Counted from the stretch's first letter, positions 1 through 7,783 are shown. The stretch: DNA of 64,000 nt from Pedobacter gandavensis (GCF_014172405.1 NZ_WNXC01000004.1:388638-452637), one strand, 5' to 3'. The notes: generated from the letters alone by a model not told the origin. Numbers and translations: made by a program.

Positions 1-208
1 AAGGTTCCAGCCTGTTCTTTTCATAGAGCTCATTCAAAGTCTCCTCAAGACCGAATGCTTGAGCATCCTGTCCGTCATTTAAAATCAGCAGATTTAAAGT
101 TTCATTTCCGAGTAGATTCCTGGGAATAAAAATCTCAAGTGTAACTTCTCTTTTTAAAATGTCAGAAGGAATGGAATTTTGCGAATGAAAAACTTTGGAA
201 AGTAACAT
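1..208 (-). CDS. Alpha/beta-hydrolase-fold esterase, 5' part only
   Basis: An open frame runs from an ATG at 208-206 off the left edge of the window, giving 69 codons without a stop. The visible N-terminus has an alternating hydrophobic pattern (REVTLEIFIPRN) followed by LLILNDGQDAQAFG. The LLxLxDGQD pattern is typical of the first strands of enterochelin-esterase/esterase-D-like alpha/beta hydrolases of Bacteroidota. The catalytic residues lie outside the window. The gene is transcribed away from the second esterase at 364, so the two share a 155-bp divergent promoter region. Its placement suggests it belongs to the ligase cluster that follows, perhaps hydrolysing an ester or amide product. 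The fold assignment is by pattern only; substrate unknown. Confidence 0.7.
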   Translation of the reverse strand, partial: MLLSKVFHSQNSIPSDILKREVTLEIFIPRNLLGNETLNLLILNDGQDAQAFGLEETLNELYEKNRLEP

Positions 209-363
209 AACAAGGGTATAGCCTACAAAGGTACCATTCTTCACAAAACATCCTGCGCTTGGAAATGTTTTTACTTAACTAGCAGATTTACAGAAAGACA
301 TGACATTTTTTTCTTGTGATTGAAAATAGTTTTCTATACCTTAAAGGAGATAATTTCCTTATT

Positions 364-1068
364 ATGGTTGAATCCTATAAAAAATGGTATAGTCCGCATT
401 TAAGTGCAGATTTTGAGCTACTGAGCTTCGGAGAAAGTGGCTATCCAATACTACTATTTCCAACCAGTATGGGGCGGTATTTCGAACCTAAAGATTTCGA
501 TTTAATAAGGGCTGTACAACAATATATAGAAGAAGGAAAAGTAAAAATTTACTGTATAGACAGTATCGACAAGCTTAGCTGGTATAATAAAAATATCGCT
601 CCCGCTGATCGCATAAGAAACCACATTTGGTATGATCAACTCTTACTGAAAGAGGTTGTTCCCATCACGACACAGGAAACCGGGATGGGAAAAATCATCA
701 CCGCAGGCTGTAGTTTTGGCGGTTACCATGCGGCAAATTTTGCCTTTCGCCATCCTTGGTTGGTAAGTCATCTTTTTAGTATGAGTGGCATATTTGATAT
801 TCGTGGTCAGCTGGACGGCTTTTATAATGATGATGTCTATTTTAATAACCCTGTAGACTTCCTCCCCCATGATCAAAACCGCGAACTATGGAATATGAAA
901 ATTGCGTTGGGGACAACAGATAGAGATCCCTGTAAAGAGGATAATGAAAGACTTTCGGAAATATTAATGGCGAAAGGGATCGATCATTGGCTAGATATCC
1001 GCGAAAATGCTGATCACGACTGGCCCATTTGGCGGGAAATGTTTTCAGCATATATTTCCCAATTGTAA
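364..1068 (+). CDS. Putative esterase (alpha/beta hydrolase fold)
   Basis: A cytoplasmic-type hydrolase of 234 residues. A nucleophile elbow GCSFGG places the catalytic serine near residue 117. A later GTTDRD segment fits the acid strand and loop, and HDW near the C-terminus fits the catalytic histidine. No signal peptide is visible. A GTG at 316 would add 16 residues, but the ATG at 364 follows an AGGAGA (345-350) and starts where family homology begins, so it is preferred. It is the first plus-strand gene of a five-gene set with two ATP-grasp proteins, a GCS2 ligase and a glutamine-amidotransferase-like protein, with an esterase running divergently on its left. A role in hydrolysing an intermediate or product of those ligases is inferred from context. 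Confidence 0.8.
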   Translation: MVESYKKWYSPHLSADFELLSFGESGYPILLFPTSMGRYFEPKDFDLIRAVQQYIEEGKVKIYCIDSIDKLSWYNKNIAPADRIRNHIWYDQLLLKEVVPITTQETGMGKIITAGCSFGGYHAANFAFRHPWLVSHLFSMSGIFDIRGQLDGFYNDDVYFNNPVDFLPHDQNRELWNMKIALGTTDRDPCKEDNERLSEILMAKGIDHWLDIRENADHDWPIWREMFSAYISQL

Positions 1069-1190
1069 GGGAAAAACCTAAGGATAAACCCAGTGCCCTC
1101 CCACAGAAACACAAACACAGAACATTAACATTATTCTATTGTTTATAACAAAAGGTTTTTTCAGCACAAAATCTATAAAACGAAAAACGA

Positions 1191-2156
1191 ATGAAAAAAA
1201 TCGGAATCTTATTTGGGCAGGAAAGATCCTTTCCGGCGGCCTTCATAAAGCGGGTAAATGAAATTGACGGAAAAGAGATCATCGCAGAATCGGTAAATAT
1301 CGACAAGATTTTTCAAGCCAACCCTTTAGATTATGTGGTAATTATTGACCGGATTTCACAGGACGTCCCTTTTTATCGTGCTGCGATGAAAAATGCAGCA
1401 ATTACCGGAACCGCAGTTATCAATAATCCATTTTGGTGGAGTGCCGACGAAAAGTTCTTTAACAATGCATTGGCTATAAAACTCGGCATCCCAGTTCCGA
1501 AAACAGCCTTAATACCTTCATACGATCAGCCTGAGGACACCTCTGATGCCTCTTTTAGCAACCTTGCTTTTCCAATGGATTGGGAAGGCATTTTTGAATA
1601 TACTGGATTCCCAGCTTACATGAAGCCCTTTGATGGTGGCGGATGGAAGGACGTTTATAAGCTAACGGACAAAGAAGATTTCTTCGACAAGCACAGTAAA
1701 ACCAAGCAAACCGTCATGATGCTTCAGGAAGAAATCATTTTCGATGAATATTTCAGGTGTTACTGTATTGGTGGAAAATATGTGAAAATTATGCAATATG
1801 AGCCGAGAAATCCTGTGCATTTAAGGTACGTAGTAGATGCACCTCCATCAAGTGAAAAACTCTTAAAAACCATTCATGACTACGTGATTCAACTGAATCA
1901 ATTCTTAGGGTATGACTTTAATACGGTAGAATTTGCTGTTAGAAATGGTATTCCTTATGCCATCGATTTTTGTAATCCCGCCCCGGATGCTGATGTATCA
2001 AGCGTTGGCTTGGAAAACTTTGAATGGGTCGTGGAAACATCAGCCAGATATGCCATAGACCGCGCAAAAGCACATGTAACAGGTCAGGATAACCTAACAT
2101 GGGGTGAGTATATCAAAGCTTCAGCTATCGGAATTCCATTAATTGACAAAGTATAA
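1191..2156 (+). CDS. ATP-grasp domain ligase (RimK/D-Ala ligase-like)
   Basis: An ATP-dependent carboxylate-amine/thiol ligase of 321 residues, acting through an acyl-phosphate intermediate as known for the superfamily. Visible features are a pre-ATP-grasp N-terminal domain (about 1-85), the nucleotide-contacting lysine in YMKPFDGGG (K145, with a glycine-rich loop), the adenine-contacting MLQEEI stretch (about 177-182), and the metal-binding end of the fold with E248, D260 and N263 (VEFA...AIDFCNPAPD). The ligands are intact, so the enzyme should be active. It lies 122 bp after the esterase and 91 bp before the GCS2 ligase. An 8-bp inverted repeat (2182-2210) sits in the second gap. Substrates cannot be read from sequence; an amino-acid or short-peptide acceptor is inferred from the partners. 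Confidence 0.85.
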   Translation: MKKIGILFGQERSFPAAFIKRVNEIDGKEIIAESVNIDKIFQANPLDYVVIIDRISQDVPFYRAAMKNAAITGTAVINNPFWWSADEKFFNNALAIKLGIPVPKTALIPSYDQPEDTSDASFSNLAFPMDWEGIFEYTGFPAYMKPFDGGGWKDVYKLTDKEDFFDKHSKTKQTVMMLQEEIIFDEYFRCYCIGGKYVKIMQYEPRNPVHLRYVVDAPPSSEKLLKTIHDYVIQLNQFLGYDFNTVEFAVRNGIPYAIDFCNPAPDADVSSVGLENFEWVVETSARYAIDRAKAHVTGQDNLTWGEYIKASAIGIPLIDKV

Positions 2157-2247
2157 GCTTAAAAACAGTATAAAAGAAAACGCTAAATACCTGCCTCCAC
2201 AATATTTAGCCGCAAATAACCAGGTATCAAAAGCTAAAAATTAAACG

Positions 2248-3348
2248 ATGAATATTTTTACCCTTGGTGTTGAGGAAGAATACATGGTTGTCGACCCTGT
2301 AACCCGCGAATTGACCTCACACGATCAGAAAATTGTAGAGGCAGCACAAAAAATACATAAAGACCAGGTCAAGGCAGAAATGCATCAAGCTGTAGTAGAG
2401 GTTGGGACTGGCATCTGTAGAAACACAGAAGAAGCACGTGCAGAAATCTCCCAATTGCGGTATACAGTCGCACAATTGGCAGGAGAACAAGGATTGCGAA
2501 TTGGCGCAGCAGGTACCCATCCTTTTTCACATTGGGAGAAACAATTGATTACAGAACATCCCAGGTACAGTGAGATTGTGAATGAGCTTCAAGAAGCCGC
2601 CAGGTCTAATTTAATCTTTGGCTTGCATGTGCATGTAGGTTTCCAAAGCAGAGAGTTAGCAATTCACATTGCCAATCAGGTGCGTTATTTTTTACCGCAT
2701 GTGTTTGCCTTGTCTACTAACTCACCTTTTTGGGAGAGCAGGAACACTGGGTATAAATCTTTCCGAACAAAAATATTTGATAAGTTTCCACGGACAGGAA
2801 TTCCTGACATTTTCAATAGCATTGAGGATTATGATAACTATGTTAAATTATTGATCAAAACCAACAGTATTGATAATGCTAAAAAGATATGGTGGGACAT
2901 TAGAGTTCATCCCTTTTTTGAAACCATAGAATTCAGAATTTGCGATTGTCCGATGCTAATTGATGAGACGATGGCATTTGTAGCCCTATTCCAGGCACTA
3001 TGTGCTAAATTATACAAACTCCGTTTGCAGAACATGAAATTCATCAGTTATTCCAGAGCTTTAATTAATGAAAATAAATGGAGGGCAGCCAGATATGGAA
3101 TTGATGGAAATTTGATTGATTTTGGAAAAGAAATGGAGGTAAATTGTCGAAATCTGGTGTTGGAACTACTCGATTTTGTAGACGACGTAGTAGATGATCT
3201 AGGTTGTAGAGAAGACCTTAAATATGTCCATACCATCCTCGCCAATGGCACTGGCGCTGACCGACAATTGGCTGTTTACGAACAAAATGGTAACTTTGAA
3301 TCAGTGGTAGACTACATTACCACACAAACATTAATAGGTGCCAAATAA
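2248..3348 (+). CDS. Carboxylate-amine ligase, GCS2 family (YbdK-like)
   Basis: A 366-residue member of the glutamate-cysteine ligase family 2. The family fingerprint LGVEEEY sits at residues 6-12, where GCS2/YbdK proteins carry the metal-binding glutamates. A histidine-rich GLHVHVG motif lies around residue 130, followed by the conserved LSTNSPFW block. Length matches YbdK homologues (about 370). The reaction is ATP-dependent joining of a carboxylate, often glutamate gamma-carboxyl, to an amine; which substrate is used here is unknown. The 3' end overlaps the next gene by 11 bp, so translation of the two is coupled. Being paired with an ATP-grasp enzyme and an amidotransferase-like protein argues for a dedicated amide-forming pathway rather than glutathione synthesis. 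Confidence 0.88.
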   Translation: MNIFTLGVEEEYMVVDPVTRELTSHDQKIVEAAQKIHKDQVKAEMHQAVVEVGTGICRNTEEARAEISQLRYTVAQLAGEQGLRIGAAGTHPFSHWEKQLITEHPRYSEIVNELQEAARSNLIFGLHVHVGFQSRELAIHIANQVRYFLPHVFALSTNSPFWESRNTGYKSFRTKIFDKFPRTGIPDIFNSIEDYDNYVKLLIKTNSIDNAKKIWWDIRVHPFFETIEFRICDCPMLIDETMAFVALFQALCAKLYKLRLQNMKFISYSRALINENKWRAARYGIDGNLIDFGKEMEVNCRNLVLELLDFVDDVVDDLGCREDLKYVHTILANGTGADRQLAVYEQNGNFESVVDYITTQTLIGAK

Positions 3349-4183
3349 AATGACCAGGGATAAAAATAACATTAGAGTTGCTGTAATTGACATGAATAAT
3401 GGAGCTGCAAATCAAGGAATGCGCGGGATACAAGAAATCTTAATTCGTTATCAAAAAGAAACAGCAAACAGCCTGTCATTTGAGATATTTGATTTGAGGT
3501 TAAAGGGTGAAATTCCTGACGCTACTTATGACATTTACATTTCCAGCGGTGGGCCGGGGAGTCCCTTTGATGGGATTGGAGCAACCTGGGAAAACGATTT
3601 TTTCACACTGATGGACGAATTGGAGGCCTTTAATTTGGGAAATGAACATCAAAAGAAACACGTTTTCTTAATCTGTCATTCTTTCCAAATGGCTTGTCGA
3701 AAATTTGGTGTAGGTAAAGTGATCAAGAGACGTTCTACTGCCTTCGGCATATTTCCGATATTTCTAACTGAAGAGGGTGAAAATGATCCTATTTTTAATG
3801 GGCTCCCAAATCCTTTTTATACAGTGGATAGTAGAGACTGGCAGGTCATCAACCCGGAAGATATTTTCTTTTCTAATCATGAAGCTGAAGTGTTGGCCAT
3901 AGAAAAAGAACGCCCGCATATTGATTTGGAGCGCTGTGTAATGGCTATTCGCTTTACTCCAGAAATTGTAGGCACACAATTTCACCCGGAAGCAGATCCT
4001 GTTGGCATGAAGCTATATCTGCTTCAGGAAGACAAGAAAAAGGCAATTATAGAAAACCATGGAGAGGAAAAATATCTCGATATGCTGAATAGCGTAGACG
4101 ATCCAAATAGAATCTCACTGACCCAAAGCTTAATTTTACCGAACTTTCTAAACGAGGCCATAAATGCTTTGCAAGAAGCATAA
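3338..4183 (+). CDS. Class I glutamine amidotransferase-like protein, stand-alone
   Basis: A 281-residue protein with the class I GATase (GMP-synthase-type) fold. The oxyanion strand reads YISSGGPGSP (about 67-76), the nucleophile is C113 in LICHSF, and the His/Glu pair is H216 and E218 in GTQFHPEAD. The triad is complete, so it should hydrolyse glutamine or a gamma-glutamyl amide. There is no fused synthetase domain and no synthetase of a known GATase partner family next to it. It may feed ammonia to one of the neighbouring ligases or cleave a gamma-glutamyl bond made by the GCS2 ligase; both are inferences. About 60 extra C-terminal residues after the HPE motif are beyond the minimal domain. 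It overlaps the GCS2 gene by 11 bp. Confidence 0.85.
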   Translation: MPNKMTRDKNNIRVAVIDMNNGAANQGMRGIQEILIRYQKETANSLSFEIFDLRLKGEIPDATYDIYISSGGPGSPFDGIGATWENDFFTLMDELEAFNLGNEHQKKHVFLICHSFQMACRKFGVGKVIKRRSTAFGIFPIFLTEEGENDPIFNGLPNPFYTVDSRDWQVINPEDIFFSNHEAEVLAIEKERPHIDLERCVMAIRFTPEIVGTQFHPEADPVGMKLYLLQEDKKKAIIENHGEEKYLDMLNSVDDPNRISLTQSLILPNFLNEAINALQEA

Positions 4184-4226
4184 AGTAACAAGTTGTCCTA
4201 TAAAACACGGAAAAACTGCATGAGAT

Positions 4227-5414
4227 ATGATCAATAGCTATAGGGTCTCTTTCAACGAGCAATTTTCAAAAGAACAATACAACTTGTTTTTGAAGGAATT
4301 GGAAAAAGGATTTGTCGAAATTCCTTTTAGAATAGCAGAGACTCCTGTATTTATTCCCACCATGTTAAAAGATCAACTTATTGCTGCCGGTGCAGAAATC
4401 ATTGCCATAATTAAAGATCCAAATTTTAAAAGTCTGACTGAGAAATCCATTCCGATGGAATGGAAAGTTCCAAATGAGAGTGCCCATCCTCATTTCCTAA
4501 CTTTCGACTTTGGAATTTGTAAAGATCAATCGGGAAAACTGAGTCCAAAATTAATTGAGCTTCAGGGTTTCCCCTCATTATATGGTTTTCAGTCTCATTT
4601 AGCAAAGACCATTCAGCAATCTTTTAAATTATCATCGGAACTAACGCCATATTTCGAGGGGCTTAATGAACAAAGCTATCTTGATCTACTCAAAGAGGTC
4701 ATAATTGGAAAACATAAACCTCATGAAGTTGCCTTGATGGACATTAATGCCCCTCAGCAGAAAACGGCAATTGACTTTCTCCTCACAGCGAAATACCTAG
4801 GCCTAAAAATATTGAGCCTTTCCGACTTAAAAAAAGAAGGTAACCATCTTTATTACCTAGAAGATGGCAAAAAAGTGGTTTTAAAAAGAATTTATAACCG
4901 ATTGATTTTTGATGAGATTGGCGACAACACCGAGGTTTTCAGGGATAATTTTGATCCAAGGGAAGCACTAGATATAGAGTGGATTACACATCCCAACTGG
5001 TTTTATCGGATCAGCAAGTACACCATGCCCTTTTTAAAAGGCGATTTTGTTCCCACTACTCATTTCCTTAACGATTTGAAGGAAATTCCAGAAGATCTAG
5101 AAAACTATGTATTAAAACCTCTATTTTCTTTTGCAGGACTAGGGGTAATTATTGATGTTGAAAAGAAGGATATTGAACATATTTCAGATCCAGAAAATTG
5201 GATCCTGCAAAAAAAAGTGGATTATGAGCCCGCTGTTCAAGCTCCAGATGGCGGTATTAAAGTGGAGATCAGACTAATGTATTTATGGCCAGAAGAAAAA
5301 GAACCAGTACTTTGTATCAGTCTTGTGCGATTAAGCAGGGGAAAAATGATAGGTGTCCGATACAATAACGATTTTGATTGGGTTGGCGGAACTGTTGGCC
5401 TAATGGAAAAGTAA
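4227..5414 (+). CDS. Divergent ATP-grasp-like protein, last gene of the ligase cluster
   Basis: A 395-residue cytoplasmic protein without signal peptide or membrane segment. The C-terminal third looks like an ATP-grasp core: YVLKPLFSFAGLGV (K297 plus a glycine loop), WILQKKVDYEP as the adenine-contacting strand, then KVEIRLMYLW and SLVRLSRGK, which resemble the metal-ligand strands of circularly permuted or divergent ATP-grasp enzymes. The N-terminal two thirds has no domain I can name. It follows the amidotransferase gene after 43 bp on the same strand and ends the cluster. It could be a second amide ligase using the first ligase's product. The ATP-grasp assignment is moderate, the substrate unknown. 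Confidence 0.65.
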   Translation: MINSYRVSFNEQFSKEQYNLFLKELEKGFVEIPFRIAETPVFIPTMLKDQLIAAGAEIIAIIKDPNFKSLTEKSIPMEWKVPNESAHPHFLTFDFGICKDQSGKLSPKLIELQGFPSLYGFQSHLAKTIQQSFKLSSELTPYFEGLNEQSYLDLLKEVIIGKHKPHEVALMDINAPQQKTAIDFLLTAKYLGLKILSLSDLKKEGNHLYYLEDGKKVVLKRIYNRLIFDEIGDNTEVFRDNFDPREALDIEWITHPNWFYRISKYTMPFLKGDFVPTTHFLNDLKEIPEDLENYVLKPLFSFAGLGVIIDVEKKDIEHISDPENWILQKKVDYEPAVQAPDGGIKVEIRLMYLWPEEKEPVLCISLVRLSRGKMIGVRYNNDFDWVGGTVGLMEK

Positions 5415-5465
5415 ATTTACATTGAACAGACCTGCACGAAGCAGGCTTTACTTAGTTTTGTAACC

Positions 5466-5624
5466 ATGGATATTCAAACCATATTAGTTGTCATTCTTTT
5501 CATCGCTGCTATATTTTATATAGGACGTATGATTATTAGATCAATATCCCCTAAAAAAGGAGGCTGTGCTTCGAACTGCAAATGCGGTGTAGATTTTTCA
5601 AATATCGAACCTAATAAAAAATAG
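5466..5624 (+). CDS. FeoB-associated Cys-rich membrane protein
   Basis: A 52-residue small protein: one N-terminal transmembrane segment (about residues 4-22, ILVVILFIAAIFYIG), a basic stretch, then a cysteine cluster C34, C38, C40 in GGCASNCKCG. That layout matches the FeoB_associated family, which is usually encoded beside the ferrous iron transporter FeoB. Here no feoA or feoB is nearby; the next gene, 17 bp downstream, encodes a Crp/Fnr regulator. Its role is presumed to be metal or redox handling at the membrane. The start is the only ATG in frame that keeps the complete membrane segment. Confidence 0.8.
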   Translation: MDIQTILVVILFIAAIFYIGRMIIRSISPKKGGCASNCKCGVDFSNIEPNKK

Positions 5625-5641
5625 ATTTCATATAACTACCT

Positions 5642-6229
5642 ATGCTTGAGCAATTCAAACTCTATTTACAGAAAAAAGTCGCCATTACCGATGAACAGTT
5701 CGACTTAATCTCCGGTCGGCTTAAAGTAAAGAGCTTTGATAAAAATGAAATGATTTTGATGAAGGGGGAAGTCTCCCCTCATGGTTATTTTGTGCTTAAC
5801 GGTTTACTACGCAGCTATTCAATAGATGCTAAAGGTAAAACTCATATCATCCAGTTTGCCCCTGAACAGTGGTGGCTGTCCGATCGTAATGGGATGTTTA
5901 ATGAGGCCTCTGAGTTTTTTATTGATGCTATTGAGCCTACCCAAGCTATTGTAATGCCAAAAAATTTCATTGATGATGCAGCGAAGCATGTTCCATGCAT
6001 GTATGATTTTAATAACACCATGCTGAACAATTCTATTCGTTTTATGCATAAAAGGATCAATATGTTGCTTAGTGCTACGGCCGAAGAAAGGTATTTGAAC
6101 TTCATTCAGCTTTACCCAAACCTCACCTTAAGAGTGCCACAATGGATGATTGCGTCCTATTTGGGCATCACCCCAGAATCGCTCAGCAGAGTTCGTAAAG
6201 ACCTCGCGCACAAGCATTTTAAAGTCTAA
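5642..6229 (+). CDS. Crp/Fnr family transcriptional regulator
   Basis: A 195-residue regulator with an N-terminal cyclic-nucleotide-binding-like beta-roll (about 20-120; MILMKGEVSPHGYFVLNG is the usual phosphate-binding-cassette region in degenerate form) and a C-terminal winged helix with recognition segment SYLGITPESLSRVRKDL (about 168-184). The four cysteines of Fnr are absent, so an iron-sulphur sensor is unlikely. The ligand is unknown. It sits directly upstream of yceI and pirin genes, an arrangement common in Bacteroidota, and an imperfect palindrome in the promoter of yceI (6241-6256) is the likely operator. Length is normal for the short Bacteroidota Crp-like group. Confidence 0.9.
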   Translation: MLEQFKLYLQKKVAITDEQFDLISGRLKVKSFDKNEMILMKGEVSPHGYFVLNGLLRSYSIDAKGKTHIIQFAPEQWWLSDRNGMFNEASEFFIDAIEPTQAIVMPKNFIDDAAKHVPCMYDFNNTMLNNSIRFMHKRINMLLSATAEERYLNFIQLYPNLTLRVPQWMIASYLGITPESLSRVRKDLAHKHFKV

Positions 6230-6240
6230 CACTTTCTTAT

Positions 6241-6256
6241 CATACATCAATGTAAG
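6241..6256 (+). promoter_or_regulatory. Probable Crp/Fnr operator upstream of yceI
   Basis: TACAT-CA-ATGTA is a perfect 5-bp palindrome at 6243-6254, extendable to 7-bp arms (CATACAT / ATGTAAG) with one mismatch. Its right arm covers the place where a -33 TTTG box would lie for the -7 element at 6273-6280, and no TTTG is present there. This is the layout of an activator-dependent promoter. The adjacent Crp/Fnr gene is the natural candidate regulator; binding is inferred. Confidence 0.5.
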
Positions 6257-6272
6257 CCTGGGTTTGTGGCCG

Positions 6273-6280
6273 TAATTTTG
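6273..6280 (+). promoter_or_regulatory. -7 promoter element of yceI
   Basis: TAATTTTG is a perfect match to the Bacteroidota -7 consensus TAnnTTTG, placing the transcript start about 30 nt before the yceI ATG at 6317. The usual -33 TTTG is missing and replaced by the palindrome at 6241-6256. The 5' leader is A-rich, as is common at Bacteroidota translation starts. Confidence 0.55.
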
Positions 6281-6316
6281 TGTTGTAAATAAAGAACAAC
6301 TAAAAACAACAATACT

Positions 6317-6847
6317 ATGGCAACTACTCAATGGTCATTAGACCCAACTCACAGTGAACTACAGTTTAAAGTAAAACACTTAATGATCACTACAGTAACT
6401 GGTAGCTTGAACACGTTAACAGGCTCTTTAACTTCTGATACCGAAGATTTTGAAAATGCGAAGGTTACTTTTGAAGCGGATATCAATTCAATTGATACCG
6501 GAAATACAGATAGGGATAATCATTTGAAAAGTGGTGATTTCTTTGACGGGGAACAATTTCCTAAAATGACGTTTACTTCTAGTTCTTTTGAAAAAGATGG
6601 AGGTGATTACGTTCTAAAAGGTGATTTAACCATAAAAGGAACAACTAAATCTGTTAAATTAAATGTAGAATTTGGTGGCATGGCTACAGATCCTTGGGGA
6701 AATACTAAGGCTGGATTTACCATCAGTGGTAAAATCAACAGAACTGACTTTGGTTTAACCTGGAATGCAGCTTTGGAAACTGGTGGAGTGATGGTAAGCG
6801 AGGACGTAAGAATATTAGGCGAATTACAGTTTGTAAAACAGGCTTAA
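6317..6847 (+). CDS. YceI family lipid-binding-like protein
   Basis: A 176-residue YceI domain spanning the whole protein. The start WSLDPTHSELQFKVKHLM and the later SIDTGNTDRDNHLKSGDFFD and KMTFTS blocks are the family signature; the C-terminus has the GLTWN and GELQF strands. YceI proteins form a lipocalin-like barrel that binds polyisoprenoid-type amphiphiles. Unlike E. coli YceI this copy has no signal peptide, so it appears cytoplasmic, which is common in Bacteroidota. It is followed after 37 bp by a pirin gene and preceded by a Crp/Fnr gene, and is likely co-transcribed with pirin from the promoter at 6273. Confidence 0.92.
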   Translation: MATTQWSLDPTHSELQFKVKHLMITTVTGSLNTLTGSLTSDTEDFENAKVTFEADINSIDTGNTDRDNHLKSGDFFDGEQFPKMTFTSSSFEKDGGDYVLKGDLTIKGTTKSVKLNVEFGGMATDPWGNTKAGFTISGKINRTDFGLTWNAALETGGVMVSEDVRILGELQFVKQA

Positions 6848-6884
6848 AAACAACACGTCCATCTTAATTTAGAATGGAGACGTA

Positions 6885-7760
6885 ATGAATGAAAATATAA
6901 AACAGGTGTCGGCAACTTTAAATCCGCCGGCACCTCATATGGTTGGAGATGGCTTTAGGGTTCATAACTTCTTTCCTAATGGGTATAAACTCAAAATGAG
7001 TCCTTTTTTCCTATTGGATTACAATTCTAAAATCCAATTTTCTGCCCGGAATGAACCTAGAGGGGTTGGGGTGCATCCACATCGGGGCTTTGAAACGGTT
7101 ACCATTGCCTATCATGGAGCAGTTGCACATCATGATAGTGCAGGAAATTCCGGGGTAATCTACCCTGGCGACGTACAGTGGATGACTGCAGCGAGTGGCA
7201 TTCTACACAAGGAGTATCATGAAGAGGCTTTTAGTAAAAAAGGTGGTGCTTTCCAAATGGTGCAGCTTTGGATCAATTTACCCGCTAAAGATAAAATGAG
7301 CAAACCGAAATATCAGGCGCTGACTCATGCGGAAATTGCGAGGCATCAATTACCGAATAACTCTGGTCAGGTAGAGGTAATTGCCGGAGAATACCTCGAT
7401 ACAAAAGGATCAGCCAATACTTTTACACCAATTCATGTCTATAATTTACGCTTGAATAAAAGTGGAGAGGCTAGTTTCAATTTCCCTGCAAATTTCAATA
7501 CCGCATTTATGGTGATTGAAGGAGAAATCAAAGTGAATGATCGGGAAATCGCCAAAGCTGACACATTGGTACACTTCAAAAACGAAGGTGAACAGATCCT
7601 TGTAACAGGTCTTCAGGATAGCATCGTACTTATTTTAAGCGGAGCGCCCATAAACGAACCTATCGCTCATTACGGGCCGTTTTTAATGAATAAACCAGAA
7701 GAAATCCAACAAGCAATCGCAGATTATAACCAAGGAAAATTCGGCTATTTAGAAGAATAA
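6885..7760 (+). CDS. Pirin family protein
   Basis: A 291-residue bicupin. The N-terminal Pirin domain holds the metal-binding motif HPHRGFETVT (about residues 63-72), then HHDSAGN and the glutamate in HKEYHEE, which complete the 3-His/1-Glu iron site of the family. The C-terminal pirin domain (about 170-285) has the typical GEIKVN strand and ends with FGYLEE. Pirins are cupin-fold iron proteins, some with quercetinase activity; the role here is unknown. It is the last gene of the yceI-pirin unit and is followed by a strong bidirectional terminator. Confidence 0.93.
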   Translation: MNENIKQVSATLNPPAPHMVGDGFRVHNFFPNGYKLKMSPFFLLDYNSKIQFSARNEPRGVGVHPHRGFETVTIAYHGAVAHHDSAGNSGVIYPGDVQWMTAASGILHKEYHEEAFSKKGGAFQMVQLWINLPAKDKMSKPKYQALTHAEIARHQLPNNSGQVEVIAGEYLDTKGSANTFTPIHVYNLRLNKSGEASFNFPANFNTAFMVIEGEIKVNDREIAKADTLVHFKNEGEQILVTGLQDSIVLILSGAPINEPIAHYGPFLMNKPEEIQQAIADYNQGKFGYLEE

Positions 7761-7783
7761 TGCGGCTTTTAGACATTTATAAA

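Noticed and set aside
316..363. GTG start giving a 250-residue esterase
   Set aside because: The extra 16 residues lack family similarity and the ATG at 364 is preceded by AGGAGA.
2182..2210. 8-bp inverted repeat GCTAAATA/TATTTAGC between ATP-grasp and GCS2 genes
   Set aside because: The 13-nt loop, AT-rich stem and lack of a T-run do not make a terminator; not listed as a feature for want of other support.
5431..5460. CCTGC/GCAGG hairpin and a TAGTTTTG -7-like box before the FeoB-associated gene
   Set aside because: The stem is only 5 bp and the -7 box would give a nearly leaderless transcript with no -33 element; both could be chance.
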